DNA of 64,000 bases, from positions 328,874 through 392,873 of the forward strand of contig NZ_JAFBBD010000004.1 in the NCBI RefSeq assembly GCF_016906995.1, written 5' to 3'. Positions within the stretch are counted from its first letter, which is position 1. Each line of letters starts with the position of its first letter. The DNA comes from Spongiibacter marinus (lineage in GTDB: Bacteria > Pseudomonadota > Gammaproteobacteria > Pseudomonadales > Spongiibacteraceae). A program made the translations under genes and the position numbers. Of this stretch, positions 36,950-45,995 are shown in pieces. The notes beneath the pieces are model-generated. The model ran no database searches and was not told the DNA's origin. It saw only the letters and a list, made by a program, of their open reading frames with translations.

Positions 36950-37022
36950 CTCATCAGCAAATAATTTACTGCTCAGCATTGATTATACTGTGAAGCTGCA
37001 CCGAATAAGGAGTAAGAGTAGC

Positions 37023-37889
37023 ATGAGCGTCGCTCAGGAACTAAAAATCAAACGTCTACCGGCCCTCGCCCCCCTCCTCGCCAGAGCGGCATTACCCAAG
37101 CGCCAAAGCAAAGCGCTTAACTTCCCTGAGCGCAGCATTGAGCTGGCGCCAGTGCGTTACAGCCAACGACAGCTCAAACGCTATGCCAAATCCTGCGGCT
37201 TTAGCCTGGACGGCAACACCCTGCCCGCGAGTTTCTTGCATATTATGGGCTTCCGGTTGCAAATGCAGCTAATGATACAGCGCGACTTTCCCGTTGCGGC
37301 AATGGGCTGTGTGCACCTGAACAATGAAATCATTCAGCACCGCGCTATTAACAGCAGCGAAACACTGCGTATGGTGTGCCGCCTGAGCGACCATGAACTC
37401 ACCGCCAGAGGGGTTGAGTTTACATTTGAATGTCTCGTGTACGCTGGCGATGAGTGTGTCTGGGAAGACCGCAGCCAGTACCTGTCGCGACGCAAGACCG
37501 GGATTGCCAAATCCGCCAAGAGCAAGCCTCGCGAGGCCCGGCGCTATGCTAACCAAGAGGCCATGCACATCCCTAACAGCACAGCTCGTCATTACGCCCT
37601 TGCCTCGGGCGACTTCAACCCCATTCACTTACACGATCTCAGCGCCAAGGTGCTGGGCTTTAAGAAAATGGTGGTACACGGCATGTGGAGTAAGGCCGCG
37701 TGTATGGCGAAGCTCATCGATGGCGGCGACGCCCTGCGCTGTCGCGTGGAATTTAAGACCCCCGTGTTTCTGCCGTCAAAAGCCGAACTTCACTACGAAA
37801 AAGGCCCCGACAGCACAGTATTTGAACTGCGTGACGCCGCTAGCGGCAAGCCACACCTGATCGGGGAATTGTCACCAATCAGCGCTTAG
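37023..37889 (+). CDS. MaoC-like enoyl-CoA hydratase 2 family protein
   Basis: The 288-residue protein has a C-terminal hot-dog domain with the hydratase-2 motif ALASGDFNPIHLHDLSAKVLGFKKMVVHGMW, containing the Asp and His of the R-specific hydratase active site. The N-terminal half resembles a second, degenerate hot-dog domain. AGGAG lies 10 bp before ATG 37023; the frame is open upstream but lacks a ribosome site. It would hydrate trans-2-enoyl-CoA to (R)-3-hydroxyacyl-CoA, a step that fits with the FabG4-like reductase nearby. The 3' end overlaps the convergent epimerase gene by 4 bp. Confidence 0.85.
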   Translation: MSVAQELKIKRLPALAPLLARAALPKRQSKALNFPERSIELAPVRYSQRQLKRYAKSCGFSLDGNTLPASFLHIMGFRLQMQLMIQRDFPVAAMGCVHLNNEIIQHRAINSSETLRMVCRLSDHELTARGVEFTFECLVYAGDECVWEDRSQYLSRRKTGIAKSAKSKPREARRYANQEAMHIPNSTARHYALASGDFNPIHLHDLSAKVLGFKKMVVHGMWSKAACMAKLIDGGDALRCRVEFKTPVFLPSKAELHYEKGPDSTVFELRDAASGKPHLIGELSPISA

Positions 37890-38812
37890 GCAAGCAGTAA
37901 CTCTGGCGCCAGCTGTTCTACCATTTCTCGCAGCCCCTGGCGCCAGTCTTTTTTAGTCGGCCCGATTAATGCGTGCATTTTTTCGGTGTCGATTTGCAAG
38001 CTACCAAAGGCTTGTGGGTTGTCTCGAAAGCGCGGCTGCAAGCCACAGAGCTCGCCCAAGTATTCACACCACTGCTCAATACTCACCGCTTCAGAGCCGC
38101 CGAAATTTACCGTGCACACCTCTGTGCTGGCCGCCGCCAGCAGGTAGGGCAACTTCTCGATATAGTCACTGCTGTGCAACAAGTTATAGAAGTTCGGCGC
38201 CTCCGGGTGGACGTCAATCTCCATGCCCTCTTTCATCATCAGCAGGTGGAAAAACGGCCAACCGCCATTGTTGCCATAGGGGACACTCAAGCGGGCAATC
38301 GTCGTTGGAATACCGTATTGGCGAGCGGCGAAGCGACAGACCGACTCAGCAGCAATCTTCGACAAACTGTAGGTCGGGAACATTGCCCGGTGATTATCGC
38401 CCAGCGGCGCACTCTCTTCGCGCGGCTCCTGACCGGCGTATTCATAGACGGCCGTTGATGAGAAATGCAGCACGGCTTTGGCACTGCGGCAATGCGCCAT
38501 CAAATTCCCGATGCCTTCGGCGTTTGCTCTCAGGTCGTAGTCAAAGTCACCACTTTTGACCACCGCCAGGTTAATCACGTAGTCCACATCACTGGGGCAG
38601 GCCTCCAAACTGCGGTGATCAGCAAGGTCTCCTTTGACAGTGTTGACGCCCATTGCCTCGAGCTGCTGACGCTGCTTCTCGTCAGAAAAACGCGCCACCG
38701 CGGTCAGCTCACACTGCGCAGCAAGCGCTTCGACAATGGGCGCGGCCACTTGGCCACTGGGGCCAGCAAGAAGGATTCGACTACCGGAAATATCAACAGG
38801 AGAAAGGGTCAT
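37886..38812 (-). CDS. NAD-dependent epimerase/dehydratase family protein (extended SDR)
   Basis: An extended SDR of 308 residues. The cofactor site is ILLAGPSGQVAAPIVEAL, a GxxGxxA-type variant. DVDYVINLAVVKSG, FSSTAVYEYAG and the YxxxK pair in YSLSKIAAES give the catalytic Ser/Thr, Tyr and Lys. RLSVPYGNNGG follows. The ATG at 38812 has GAGG 6 bp upstream. Substrate unknown: the family acts on nucleotide sugars, sterols or aldehydes. Confidence 0.85.
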   Translation of the reverse strand: MTLSPVDISGSRILLAGPSGQVAAPIVEALAAQCELTAVARFSDEKQRQQLEAMGVNTVKGDLADHRSLEACPSDVDYVINLAVVKSGDFDYDLRANAEGIGNLMAHCRSAKAVLHFSSTAVYEYAGQEPREESAPLGDNHRAMFPTYSLSKIAAESVCRFAARQYGIPTTIARLSVPYGNNGGWPFFHLLMMKEGMEIDVHPEAPNFYNLLHSSDYIEKLPYLLAAASTEVCTVNFGGSEAVSIEQWCEYLGELCGLQPRFRDNPQAFGSLQIDTEKMHALIGPTKKDWRQGLREMVEQLAPELLLA

Positions 38813-38897
38813 AGCTGCCTCATTATTCATCTTTGAGGCGAGTGTAGCGTGGGAGGGATCTTCAGCCACCCTCCAAACGGGTGGCTGAAAGCAGGCC

Positions 38898-39686
38898 TTA
38901 CAAGTAGCTTTGTAGCTGACGCAACCAGTCTTGCAATGACTTCATGTTATCCGGGCCCAAACGCCACAGCCACTTACTGAGCGGGTCGGCATTTTCCAGA
39001 ACCGGGTCAGCGTATTCATAGAACACTTTTGGGCGGCGCAATTCCGCATCGGCGGGAATCGGCTCAACGATCAGCAAGTGCTCAATCGTGGTACGTAGCT
39101 GATTATCAAAGGACTGCGGATTACCTAATTCGTTGTAGCTCGACTCCAGGAAGGGCGACCATTTTTTATAGTAGATCGCGACTTTTTTCGGATCTAAGGC
39201 GGTAACCGCATTTACCAGCGGTTCCCAGCGGCGGAAGTTACCGGGGTCGTTTGCCATGCCCTTTTCAGTCTTAATGACCAAAAAGGCCTCTTTGTCGTAA
39301 CTGATCGGCAGGTGTTTGTTTGGCAGGCGAAAACGCGCCATTTGATCGACCAAAGCGACCCACTTACGAATTTGATGCTGTGGTTGCAGCCACTGCCCCA
39401 ATGACGGAGACAGTTCCGTTGCCGCGTCTCGCACCTGGTCATCACTGCCATCTATTTCTCGCGGAGGCGCCGGCGCCTTGGCCGCTTGCTCTTGATAGTC
39501 TTGCTCCTGCTCGACCGCCAGCGTTTCTTTTATCGCAGATGTTTTCGGCGGCATAGAGGCCTGCAAATCCTCCGAGCTGCTCTCAGGCTCGTTGAATTCA
39601 CTGTTTGCCGAGCGCTCGACCACAAACCAGACGAAGGCGCCAACAGCAGCAATGATCACGATCGCAGACAGGGATTTCCAGTTCAT
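38898..39686 (-). CDS. DUF3014 protein, membrane-anchored
   Basis: The 262-residue protein has one N-terminal membrane segment (LSAIVIIAAVGAFVWFVV), a charged, proline-rich linker to about 80, and then the DUF3014 domain. That domain shows LPSLGQWL-type and IRKWVALVDQMARF motifs and ends with PLSKWLWRLGPDN. The function of the domain is not known; it is a common single-gene trait of Gammaproteobacteria. A GCAGCG/CGCTGC hairpin lies upstream at about 39727-39750. Confidence 0.85.
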   Translation of the reverse strand: MNWKSLSAIVIIAAVGAFVWFVVERSANSEFNEPESSSEDLQASMPPKTSAIKETLAVEQEQDYQEQAAKAPAPPREIDGSDDQVRDAATELSPSLGQWLQPQHQIRKWVALVDQMARFRLPNKHLPISYDKEAFLVIKTEKGMANDPGNFRRWEPLVNAVTALDPKKVAIYYKKWSPFLESSYNELGNPQSFDNQLRTTIEHLLIVEPIPADAELRRPKVFYEYADPVLENADPLSKWLWRLGPDNMKSLQDWLRQLQSYL

Positions 39687-39839
39687 TTACGCTTCCTGTT
39701 ATGTTTTTTGATTGTGCAAGAAATAACGTTGTCGCAGCGACAGCCCAATGACGCTGCAACGTGACATTTGCCCATGGTATCCCCGCGGACTATGCGCGGC
39801 AACTGTGGGGAAGAATATTCGAGGGAAAATAATGCGCCA

Positions 39840-39866
39840 GCACCCATCGTAACCGCCGACGGGTGC
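39840..39866 (-). terminator. Possible terminator hairpin after the PA3496-like gene
   Basis: CACCC-A-TCG pairs with CGA-C-GGGTG with one mismatch; on the minus strand the stem is followed by a moderately T-rich stretch (ATTATTTTCC). It lies 18 bp past the stop of the small acidic protein gene. Confidence 0.4.
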
Positions 39867-39884
39867 CAGTTAAGAATGGAGGGC

Positions 39885-40079
39885 CTACAGGTCGAGGTCG
39901 TCTAGCAGTTCCAGCTCCTCCATTAGCCTTTTACGTTCGAGCCGCTCTTCAATACGTCGGCGAATACTGTTGTCTCGCCCCCCCATATCAGGGCCGTCGT
40001 CGTAGTTTGCACCACCATCGTCAAAGAAGTTGTCATCGAAGTCGTCAACACTCTCTGACACTGCCATTTCTCTAGCCAT
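39885..40079 (-). CDS. PA3496-like small acidic protein
   Basis: A 64-residue protein with a very acidic first half (SVDDFDDNFFDDGGANYDDG) and a conserved helical tail (RRRIEERLERKRLMEELELLDDLD). This matches the PA3496 family of small gammaproteobacterial proteins, annotated as putative envelope-integrity proteins without firm function. GGAG lies about 10 bp before the ATG. It is transcribed in the same direction as sthA upstream. Confidence 0.75.
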   Translation of the reverse strand: MAREMAVSESVDDFDDNFFDDGGANYDDGPDMGGRDNSIRRRIEERLERKRLMEELELLDDLDL

Positions 40080-40237
40080 ATCAAGCTCACTCCAGCACGA
40101 TTAAATACGGAAGCAACCATCGGCAATTAGCACGGTTGTTCAGCTGACTATTTATGCTGAGATCGGCAGTCTGTCAATGAAAATTTACCCCTACTTTGGT
40201 CTCGGTTTATATCAGCCAAGCGCAGAGCAGTCATAGC

Positions 40238-41629
40238 CTACAGGCGATTAAGGCCATTCAGCGCCGCGGTGCGATAAGCCTCGGCCATAGTGGGGTAGTT
40301 AAAGGTGGTTCCCAGGAAGTAACGCAGGCTGTTTCCACCGTTCTTCTGTTTCATTATTGCCTGGCCGATATGAATAATTTCCGCCGCTTCGGCACCGAAA
40401 CAGTGAATCCCGAGAATCTCCAGGGTTTCTACATTAAACAGCAGCTTCAGCATGCCAACGGTTTCCCCGCTGATCTGCCCCCGGGCGGTGTCTTTAAAAA
40501 ATGCCCGGCCCACTTCGTAGGGTACGCGTTGCTCGGTGAGCTCGCGCTCATTCAGGCCCACTGAACTAATTTCCGGCAGGGTGTATATCCCTGTGGGTAC
40601 GTCGTCGACAAACCGGCATTGCTCCTTACCGCGCGCCGACGCCGATGCCGCCCGCCCCTGGTCGTAGGCAGCGCTGGCCAAGCTCGGCCAGCCGATCACA
40701 TCGCCGGCGGCGTAGATATTCTCGACATTCGTCTGGTAGTGCTCGTCCACGTTTAACTGGCCGCGATGATCCGGCGTGATGCCCACGGTCTCTAGCCCCA
40801 GGCGGTCGGTATTACCGCTGCGCCCGTTACACCACAGCAGGGCGTCGGCGTGAAGGCGCTTGCCACTTTCCATTTTTAGGACGACTTCCTTATCACTGGC
40901 CTCTACCTCGCTATAGACCTCTCGGTGGCGAATCATCACGCCGAGGTGGCGCAAGTGATAACTCAGTGCATCGGAGATTTCGTCGTCGAGGAATTCCAAC
41001 AAGCGGTCACGGGTATTGACCAGTTCCACCTTGATCCCGATACCAGAGAAGATTGAGGCGTACTCACAACCAATCACACCAGCGCCGTAAACAATAATTT
41101 TACGGGGCGTATTGGTCATCGCCAGGATACTGTCACTGTCGTAAACACGCGGGTGACTGAAGTCGATATTCGCGGGCCGGTAGGGGCGCGAGCCCGTTGC
41201 AATCACAATGTTCTCGGCGCTGTAGTGCTCTTGTTTGCCGTCTTCACCTTCCACAGCCAATGTATGCGCATCGACAAAGCTCGCCCTGCCGGGAATCACA
41301 CGAATATTATTGCGATAGTAAAAGCGGCTGCGCATGGCCACTTGGCGGGCGATCACCTCGTTAGCGTGGCTGAGTAAACGCGGATAAGTGAGCGTTCGCG
41401 GGTCGCCAATTTCCCGGAAAATGGGCATGCGATTAAAGCGTATCGCCTGTCGCACCATATGACGCAGGGCCTTGGAAGGAATGGTTCCCTGGTGGGTGCA
41501 AGCCCCCCCAACCTGTGACTGCTCCTCGATAACAGCAGCACTTTGACCATGTTTGACCGCGTTCAATGCCGCGCTTTCGCCGGCAGGCCCGCTGCCAATT
41601 ACCAGTACATCAAAATCATAGTTGGCCAA
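40238..41629 (-). CDS. sthA: Soluble pyridine nucleotide transhydrogenase (Si-specific)
   Basis: SthA moves hydride between NADPH and NAD+. The 463-residue flavoprotein starts at a TTG (41629), preceded by GGAAGGG, giving [18 protein letters not shown], the usual N-terminus. At the place of the dihydrolipoamide dehydrogenase disulfide it has [15 protein letters not shown] with only one cysteine, which is typical of SthA. The second nucleotide site is [21 protein letters not shown]. It is divergent from a methyltransferase gene. Confidence 0.95.
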   Translation of the reverse strand: MANYDFDVLVIGSGPAGESAALNAVKHGQSAAVIEEQSQVGGACTHQGTIPSKALRHMVRQAIRFNRMPIFREIGDPRTLTYPRLLSHANEVIARQVAMRSRFYYRNNIRVIPGRASFVDAHTLAVEGEDGKQEHYSAENIVIATGSRPYRPANIDFSHPRVYDSDSILAMTNTPRKIIVYGAGVIGCEYASIFSGIGIKVELVNTRDRLLEFLDDEISDALSYHLRHLGVMIRHREVYSEVEASDKEVVLKMESGKRLHADALLWCNGRSGNTDRLGLETVGITPDHRGQLNVDEHYQTNVENIYAAGDVIGWPSLASAAYDQGRAASASARGKEQCRFVDDVPTGIYTLPEISSVGLNERELTEQRVPYEVGRAFFKDTARGQISGETVGMLKLLFNVETLEILGIHCFGAEAAEIIHIGQAIMKQKNGGNSLRYFLGTTFNYPTMAEAYRTAALNGLNRL

Positions 41630-41756
41630 TTTACCCTTCCTTATCGCCGCTGCGCGGGGCGTTAACCACTTTGAGCTATTCAGGCAGTATACTACCGCCA
41701 TCGTAAGAGAAAGGGGATTCGACCTTGGTCTGTCCCCAAGCCCAAGAGACCGAGCC

Positions 41757-42371
41757 GTGCCCACAAGCTCCCACCAACGAGAACACTATGGCCTGCGCTA
41801 TATGATGGCGAGCGCGCCAGCAATGCGCCGCCTCAAGCGCGGCAACAACAGCCGCTTGCATGGCAGCAAAAATTGGGGCGCGGCATTCTTACTGATGGAA
41901 TACCTGAGTCAGCACCCTCTCCCGCCCAATCGCTCCGTACTCGATGTCGGCTGTGGCTGGGGGCTGGCGGGACTGTATTGCCGCAAACGCTTTCATTCAG
42001 CGGTGACTGCCAGCGACGCTGACCCAGCGGTATTCCCCTATCTTCAGGCGCAGGCCGACATTAACGACCTCACTATCGACACCGAGGTCTGGCGCTTTGC
42101 CGACGTTCCAGACGACGCGCTTGCCGCGGCCGATACTCTGATCGCCAGCGATATTTGCTTTTGGGACGATATGGCTGAAGAGGTTTACCAGCTTATCGCC
42201 CGCGCTGTTGAAGCCGGTTGCGGCAGAATTCTCATTGCCGACCCCGGTCGGCCACCCTTTCTAGCGGTAGCGGAGGCCTGTATTGAGGACTTCTATGCCG
42301 AGCTTGTGCCCGTCAAAGCCCATACGTCACGCCCACACCGCGGCTATGTGCTGCGTATCGAGAACGCCTGA
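41757..42371 (+). CDS. SAM-dependent methyltransferase-like protein
   Basis: The protein has the class I motif [20 protein letters not shown], an acidic second-strand end [10 protein letters not shown], and [14 protein letters not shown], like small lysine/nicotinamide-type methyltransferases. The start is uncertain: the GTG at 41757 (204 aa, with AGAGAC upstream) and the ATG at 41802 (189 aa) are both possible, and the region [12 protein letters not shown] is conserved-looking. It is divergent from sthA and ends just before the first PHO-box-like repeat. The substrate is unknown. Confidence 0.78.
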   Translation: MPTSSHQREHYGLRYMMASAPAMRRLKRGNNSRLHGSKNWGAAFLLMEYLSQHPLPPNRSVLDVGCGWGLAGLYCRKRFHSAVTASDADPAVFPYLQAQADINDLTIDTEVWRFADVPDDALAAADTLIASDICFWDDMAEEVYQLIARAVEAGCGRILIADPGRPPFLAVAEACIEDFYAELVPVKAHTSRPHRGYVLRIENA

Positions 42372-42372
42372 A

Positions 42373-42428
42373 CTGTCTCAATACTGCAATATTGCTGTCA
42401 CGTAACTGAAAGCTGTCAGGGGTAGTGT
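42373..42428 (+). promoter_or_regulatory. PHO-box-like array and -10 for the PAP2-glycosyltransferase operon
   Basis: Four 7-bp units begin at 42373, 42384, 42395 and 42406, exactly 11 bp apart: CTGTCTC, CTGCAAT, CTGTCAC, CTGAAAG (PhoB consensus CTGTCAT with 4-bp spacers). A TAGTGT hexamer at 42423-42428 is 10 bp beyond the last unit, the spacing known for PhoB-activated promoters. The second and fourth units are degenerate. Confidence 0.6.
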
Positions 42429-42449
42429 TTGATTCGAGAGGATTAAACT

Positions 42450-42977
42450 ATGCGCTTGATACAGACAATAAATCAGTTCGATGTGCGGATGTTTCTCGCT
42501 TGCGTTAACACTCGCCACCAACAGCAACTCTGCCGGCTCGCCTTTGCCATATCAAAGAGTGGCGATGGCTATACGCAGCTCTTTCTGCCACTCGCGCTCT
42601 ATGCACTGGGCGTGCACAGCAGCGAGATATTTGTTGCTAGCGTAGCAACCGGATTCGCGGTGTGGCTACCGCTCTACTGGGTGTTGAAAAATACCTGTCG
42701 CCGCAAGCGGCCTCCCGCGGCAATCCCGCAATTCAATGCCGCCATCATTGCCTCGGACGAGTTTAGCTTTCCCTCTGGGCATACCGCGGCCGCCTTCCTA
42801 CTCGCGACCTTAGCCGTACTGTGCTTTGGCGCCGCCGCATCAGTACTCTTCCTTTGGGCGGTGGCCGTGGGCGCTTCGCGAGTGGTACTGGGCGTGCACT
42901 TCCCAACTGATACCTTTGCCGGCGCTGGCCTTGGCATTGCCCTCGCGCACCTTGCCCATAGTCTGGTGATCGGTTGA
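42450..42977 (+). CDS. PAP2-family membrane phosphatase
   Basis: The 175-residue integral membrane protein has all three phosphatase motifs: KNTCRRKRP, FPSGHTAAAF and SRVVLGVHFPTD. Enzymes of this type remove phosphate from phosphatidate, phosphatidylglycerol phosphate or polyprenyl diphosphates on the periplasmic side. It is the first gene of a four-gene operon behind a PHO-box-like array. Under phosphate limitation it could turn phosphatidate into diacylglycerol for the glycosyltransferase next door; that is inference. Confidence 0.9.
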   Translation: MRLIQTINQFDVRMFLACVNTRHQQQLCRLAFAISKSGDGYTQLFLPLALYALGVHSSEIFVASVATGFAVWLPLYWVLKNTCRRKRPPAAIPQFNAAIIASDEFSFPSGHTAAAFLLATLAVLCFGAAASVLFLWAVAVGASRVVLGVHFPTDTFAGAGLGIALAHLAHSLVIG

Positions 42978-43008
42978 TCTTAGCAATCAAAGAGACACGC
43001 GCTTTACC

Positions 43009-44064
43009 ATGAAACTACTCTATGGGGTCCAGGGCACTGGCAACGGACACATCTCCCGCGCTCGCATGATGGCGAAGCACTTCGCCGCTCGCAACGTCGA
43101 TGTGCAATATCTATTTAGCGGCCGCTCGCCAGAACAGTACTTCGACATGGACGTATTCGGCGACTTTCAGCTGCGCCACGGCCTCACTTTTGCAACGCGG
43201 GATGGCCGGATAAGCACCCTGCAAACCCTGCGAGAATCGCGGCCGCTACAATTTATAAAAGATGTACGCTCGCTCGATCTCAGCGACTACGACCTTGTGA
43301 TTACCGACTTCGAACCCGTTACCGCCTGGGCCGGCCGACTGCAAGGTAAAACCGTCATCGGCGTCGGCCACCAATATGCATTTGGCCACCCCGGTGTACC
43401 CGAGGACGGCGTAGATTTTCGCAATCGCTTGATCATGAAACTGTTCGCTCCCGTTAAAGTGGGGCTCGGCCTGCACTGGCATCACTTTAGCGGCCCAATT
43501 GTGCCGCCAATTATTAACCCCGACGAGAAACGTTTAGCACCGGCGTCGCACACCCTCGTTTATCTTCCCTTCGAGGATCAGCAGCGCGTCACAGCGTTGC
43601 TACAAAGTTTCAAAGATCAACATTTCATCCAATATGCACCGACGCTCTCTGACGCTGACCACGGCAACGTTTCACACCGAAAAACCAACCTGCACGGGTT
43701 TAAGCACGACCTGTGTAGTGCCCGAGGCGTGATCTGCAACGCCGGCTTTGAGCTGGTTAGCGAATGCTTGCACATGGGCATTCCGGTATTGGCCAAGCCC
43801 GTTGCCGGCCAGTCAGAGCAACTGGGTAACGCGGCGTCACTGCGTCAACTCAAACTTGCCGACACCATGGCCGATATTGATCGTGAGCACATCGCGAACT
43901 GGCTGCGACAGCCTCAGTCCAGTGCCGCGCAAAACTACCCCGACGTCGCCGGCGCAATTTGCGAGTGGTTGCTTTCCGGGCAATGGCACAATCGCCAGGC
44001 TCTCGTGGATGCCCTTTGGCAGAACGAGCAAAACCACGCCGTGACCGCCGACCTGTCCCTTTGA
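43009..44064 (+). CDS. MJ1255/VC2487-family glycosyltransferase (GT28-like fold)
   Basis: A 351-residue GT-B protein that starts KLLYGVQGTGNGHISRARMMAKHF, the N-terminal loop of the Glyco_trans_1_3/GT28-like group. The C-terminal donor-binding part has GVICNAGFELVSECLHMGIPVLAKPVAGQ. The fold is shared with MurG and with monogalactosyldiacylglycerol synthases. It lies 31 bp after the PAP2 gene, which suggests a lipid acceptor such as diacylglycerol or a polyprenyl phosphate; neither is shown by the sequence alone. Confidence 0.85.
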   Translation: MKLLYGVQGTGNGHISRARMMAKHFAARNVDVQYLFSGRSPEQYFDMDVFGDFQLRHGLTFATRDGRISTLQTLRESRPLQFIKDVRSLDLSDYDLVITDFEPVTAWAGRLQGKTVIGVGHQYAFGHPGVPEDGVDFRNRLIMKLFAPVKVGLGLHWHHFSGPIVPPIINPDEKRLAPASHTLVYLPFEDQQRVTALLQSFKDQHFIQYAPTLSDADHGNVSHRKTNLHGFKHDLCSARGVICNAGFELVSECLHMGIPVLAKPVAGQSEQLGNAASLRQLKLADTMADIDREHIANWLRQPQSSAAQNYPDVAGAICEWLLSGQWHNRQALVDALWQNEQNHAVTADLSL

Positions 44065-45176
44065 GTAACGACAGCCAGCCATCCGACAGACATTTTGTCG
44101 GGCCGCCCCCGCTCAATTTTCATGAATTGATGGACGACTGCCGAGGCCCCCTGCACCGGCGCCTGTCTGAGCTGTTGGCGGTTGAGCAGCTCTGCCGCCA
44201 AGCCGGGCCGCTGCTAAAAAGCCGCTGCGAAGCGGTAATTAATGTTGATAATTTTCGGCTGCCCATCGTCTCGCTAACCTTGGGGGATCCACAACGCGCC
44301 AGGAGTTGCTTGCTGCTGACCGGAGGTGTGCACGGCGTAGAGCGTATCGGCAGCCAGGTATTGATTGCTTGGTTGGAGTCAGCACTGGAACGCTGCCGCT
44401 GGGACACTCACTGGCGGCAGCAATTTGATGAAGACATCGCCATCATCGCCGTACCTATCGTCAACCCCGCGGGTATGCTGCGCGACGCCCGCTGCAACGC
44501 CAACGCCGTTGATCTCAACCGCCATGCACCTATAGACGCCGAGGACCGGGTTCCTTTTCTTGTTGGCGGGCAAAGGCTGTCCCGCCATTTGCCTTGGTAC
44601 CGCGGGCGCTGGGAGAAACAGGTAGAGCCGGAGTTTCAGGCACTGAGCGATATCATCGACCGGCATAGCCGGGGCGGCGACCGGATGATGATGGCGATAG
44701 ACTTTCACTCAGGCTTCGGCTTTCGCGACCACATTTGGATTCCTCACGCCTACCGCAAACAGCCCATCGATGATATCGGCAGCTATATGTCGCTGAAGCT
44801 GCTGTGGGAGCGCAACTTTCCCCACCACAACTACGTATTCGGCCCGCAGGCGATGCACTACCTCAGCCATGGCGACATGTGGGACTACTTTTATCTGCGT
44901 TGCCGCGAGCGCGGCTGCCGCCTGCTGCCACTCACCCTGGAAATGGGCAGTTGGCTGTGGGTGAAAAAACATCCCCGCCAGCTGTTTAGCTTCGCCGGTC
45001 TATTTAACCCGACCGTGCCACACCGCCATGCACGCGTTTTACGGGGGCACTTATTGTTGATCGACTTCCTGCTGGCCGCCTGCCGAAATAGCGCAGAGTG
45101 GCTGACCCACGGCGAACAAGACCGGCAGATGCAGCAAATCGCGCAAACCCTTTGGTATCAGCACCTCAATGACTGA
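44061..45176 (+). CDS. M14-like zinc carboxypeptidase/deacylase family protein
   Basis: The protein has an M14-type zinc site HGVE (GGVHGVERIGSQVL) and a later histidine in AIDFHSGFGFRD. NPAGMLRDARCNANAVDLNR between them is the conserved Arg/Asn substrate-binding stretch. The assigned TTG start at 44061 overlaps the glycosyltransferase stop (TTGA) and gives 371 residues, but no Shine-Dalgarno sequence is visible and an ATG at 44130 is a fallback. Family members cleave C-terminal amino acids or amide-linked acyl groups. Its place in a lipid/glycan operon is unusual. Confidence 0.75.
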   Translation: MSNDSQPSDRHFVGPPPLNFHELMDDCRGPLHRRLSELLAVEQLCRQAGPLLKSRCEAVINVDNFRLPIVSLTLGDPQRARSCLLLTGGVHGVERIGSQVLIAWLESALERCRWDTHWRQQFDEDIAIIAVPIVNPAGMLRDARCNANAVDLNRHAPIDAEDRVPFLVGGQRLSRHLPWYRGRWEKQVEPEFQALSDIIDRHSRGGDRMMMAIDFHSGFGFRDHIWIPHAYRKQPIDDIGSYMSLKLLWERNFPHHNYVFGPQAMHYLSHGDMWDYFYLRCRERGCRLLPLTLEMGSWLWVKKHPRQLFSFAGLFNPTVPHRHARVLRGHLLLIDFLLAACRNSAEWLTHGEQDRQMQQIAQTLWYQHLND

Positions 45177-45918
45177 ATCATCGCCAAAGCACTGGCTCTT
45201 TTTGCGAGGCCTGGCCAGAGAGACCGGCCACTGGCAACTGTTTATCGAACAGTGTCAGAACACCCTGGCCTGGCAGTGCCATAGCCTGGATCTGCCCGGC
45301 TTTGGCACGGAGCACAACGACGTATCGCCGCTGTCGATCCGACAAATCCGCCAGAACCTGCAATCCCGGCTCACTCTGCCCGAAGGCGAAGCCATCGGCA
45401 TTGTTGCGCTGTCACTTGGCGGCATGGTTGCCCTGGACTGGTTAGCCCACGACCCACAGCGTGTGCACCGCGCCATACTCATCAATTCCAGTAGCGCAAA
45501 TTGCCCGCTCTGGTGGCGCATTCAGCCACGCGCCCTGCCACTGCTTGTACGCGGTGTTTTTGCGCCGTCGGTCGACAGTCAGGAGCGCTGGGCGCTGCGC
45601 ATGGTGAGCAACCAACACAGCGAGGATGCGTCGGTATTGAATCGGCACAAACAATTGCGCGCGCAGCACCCCGCCCAAAAAAGTAATGTACTGCGACAGC
45701 TCTGGGCCGCCTCGCGCTTTCGCGCACCCGCAAAACTGGCCCCACATCAACGCCTGCACCTGCTTGCCAGCCACGGCGATCGCATGGTGTCGTGGCGCTG
45801 CAGCAACGCACTGGCTGAGCGTTTTAACTGTTCGCTGGATGTTCACCCCAACGCCGGACACGACCTTCCCCTGGATGCCCCGAACTGGGTAATTCAGCAG
45901 TTTGCCGCGCAGCAATAA
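45169..45918 (+). CDS. Alpha/beta hydrolase
   Basis: The 249-residue protein has a nucleophile elbow ALSLGGM, acid in ASHGDRMV and histidine in NAGHDLPLDAP. The N-terminus HWLFLRGLARETGHW resembles the BioH-like and lipase-like groups with an HGxx-type oxyanion loop changed to RGLARETGHW. It overlaps the M14-like gene by 8 bp and ends the operon. Substrate unknown. Confidence 0.85.
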   Translation: MTESSPKHWLFLRGLARETGHWQLFIEQCQNTLAWQCHSLDLPGFGTEHNDVSPLSIRQIRQNLQSRLTLPEGEAIGIVALSLGGMVALDWLAHDPQRVHRAILINSSSANCPLWWRIQPRALPLLVRGVFAPSVDSQERWALRMVSNQHSEDASVLNRHKQLRAQHPAQKSNVLRQLWAASRFRAPAKLAPHQRLHLLASHGDRMVSWRCSNALAERFNCSLDVHPNAGHDLPLDAPNWVIQQFAAQQ

Positions 45919-45929
45919 TCCACAGAGTT

Positions 45930-45964
45930 AAAAAAACCGCGCAAGCCTGTTTAGCCTGCGCGGT
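45930..45964 (-). terminator. Intrinsic terminator between the convergent lipid operons
   Basis: ACCGCGCA and TGCGCGGT form an 8-bp stem extended by AGC/GC pairs. On the minus strand it is followed by seven T residues, terminating the plcP-olsF transcript, 32 bp past olsF. On the plus strand it may also stop the hydrolase transcript, though without a T-run. Confidence 0.85.
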
Positions 45965-45995
45965 CTTCGCCATTACCTTGCTGTTTTTAACGCGC

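Noticed and set aside
42373..42428. Reading CTGTCAC and CTGTCAG (42395, 42413) as a simple two-site repeat
   Set aside because: Their 18-bp distance does not fit PhoB spacing; the 11-bp series starting at 42373 fits better.
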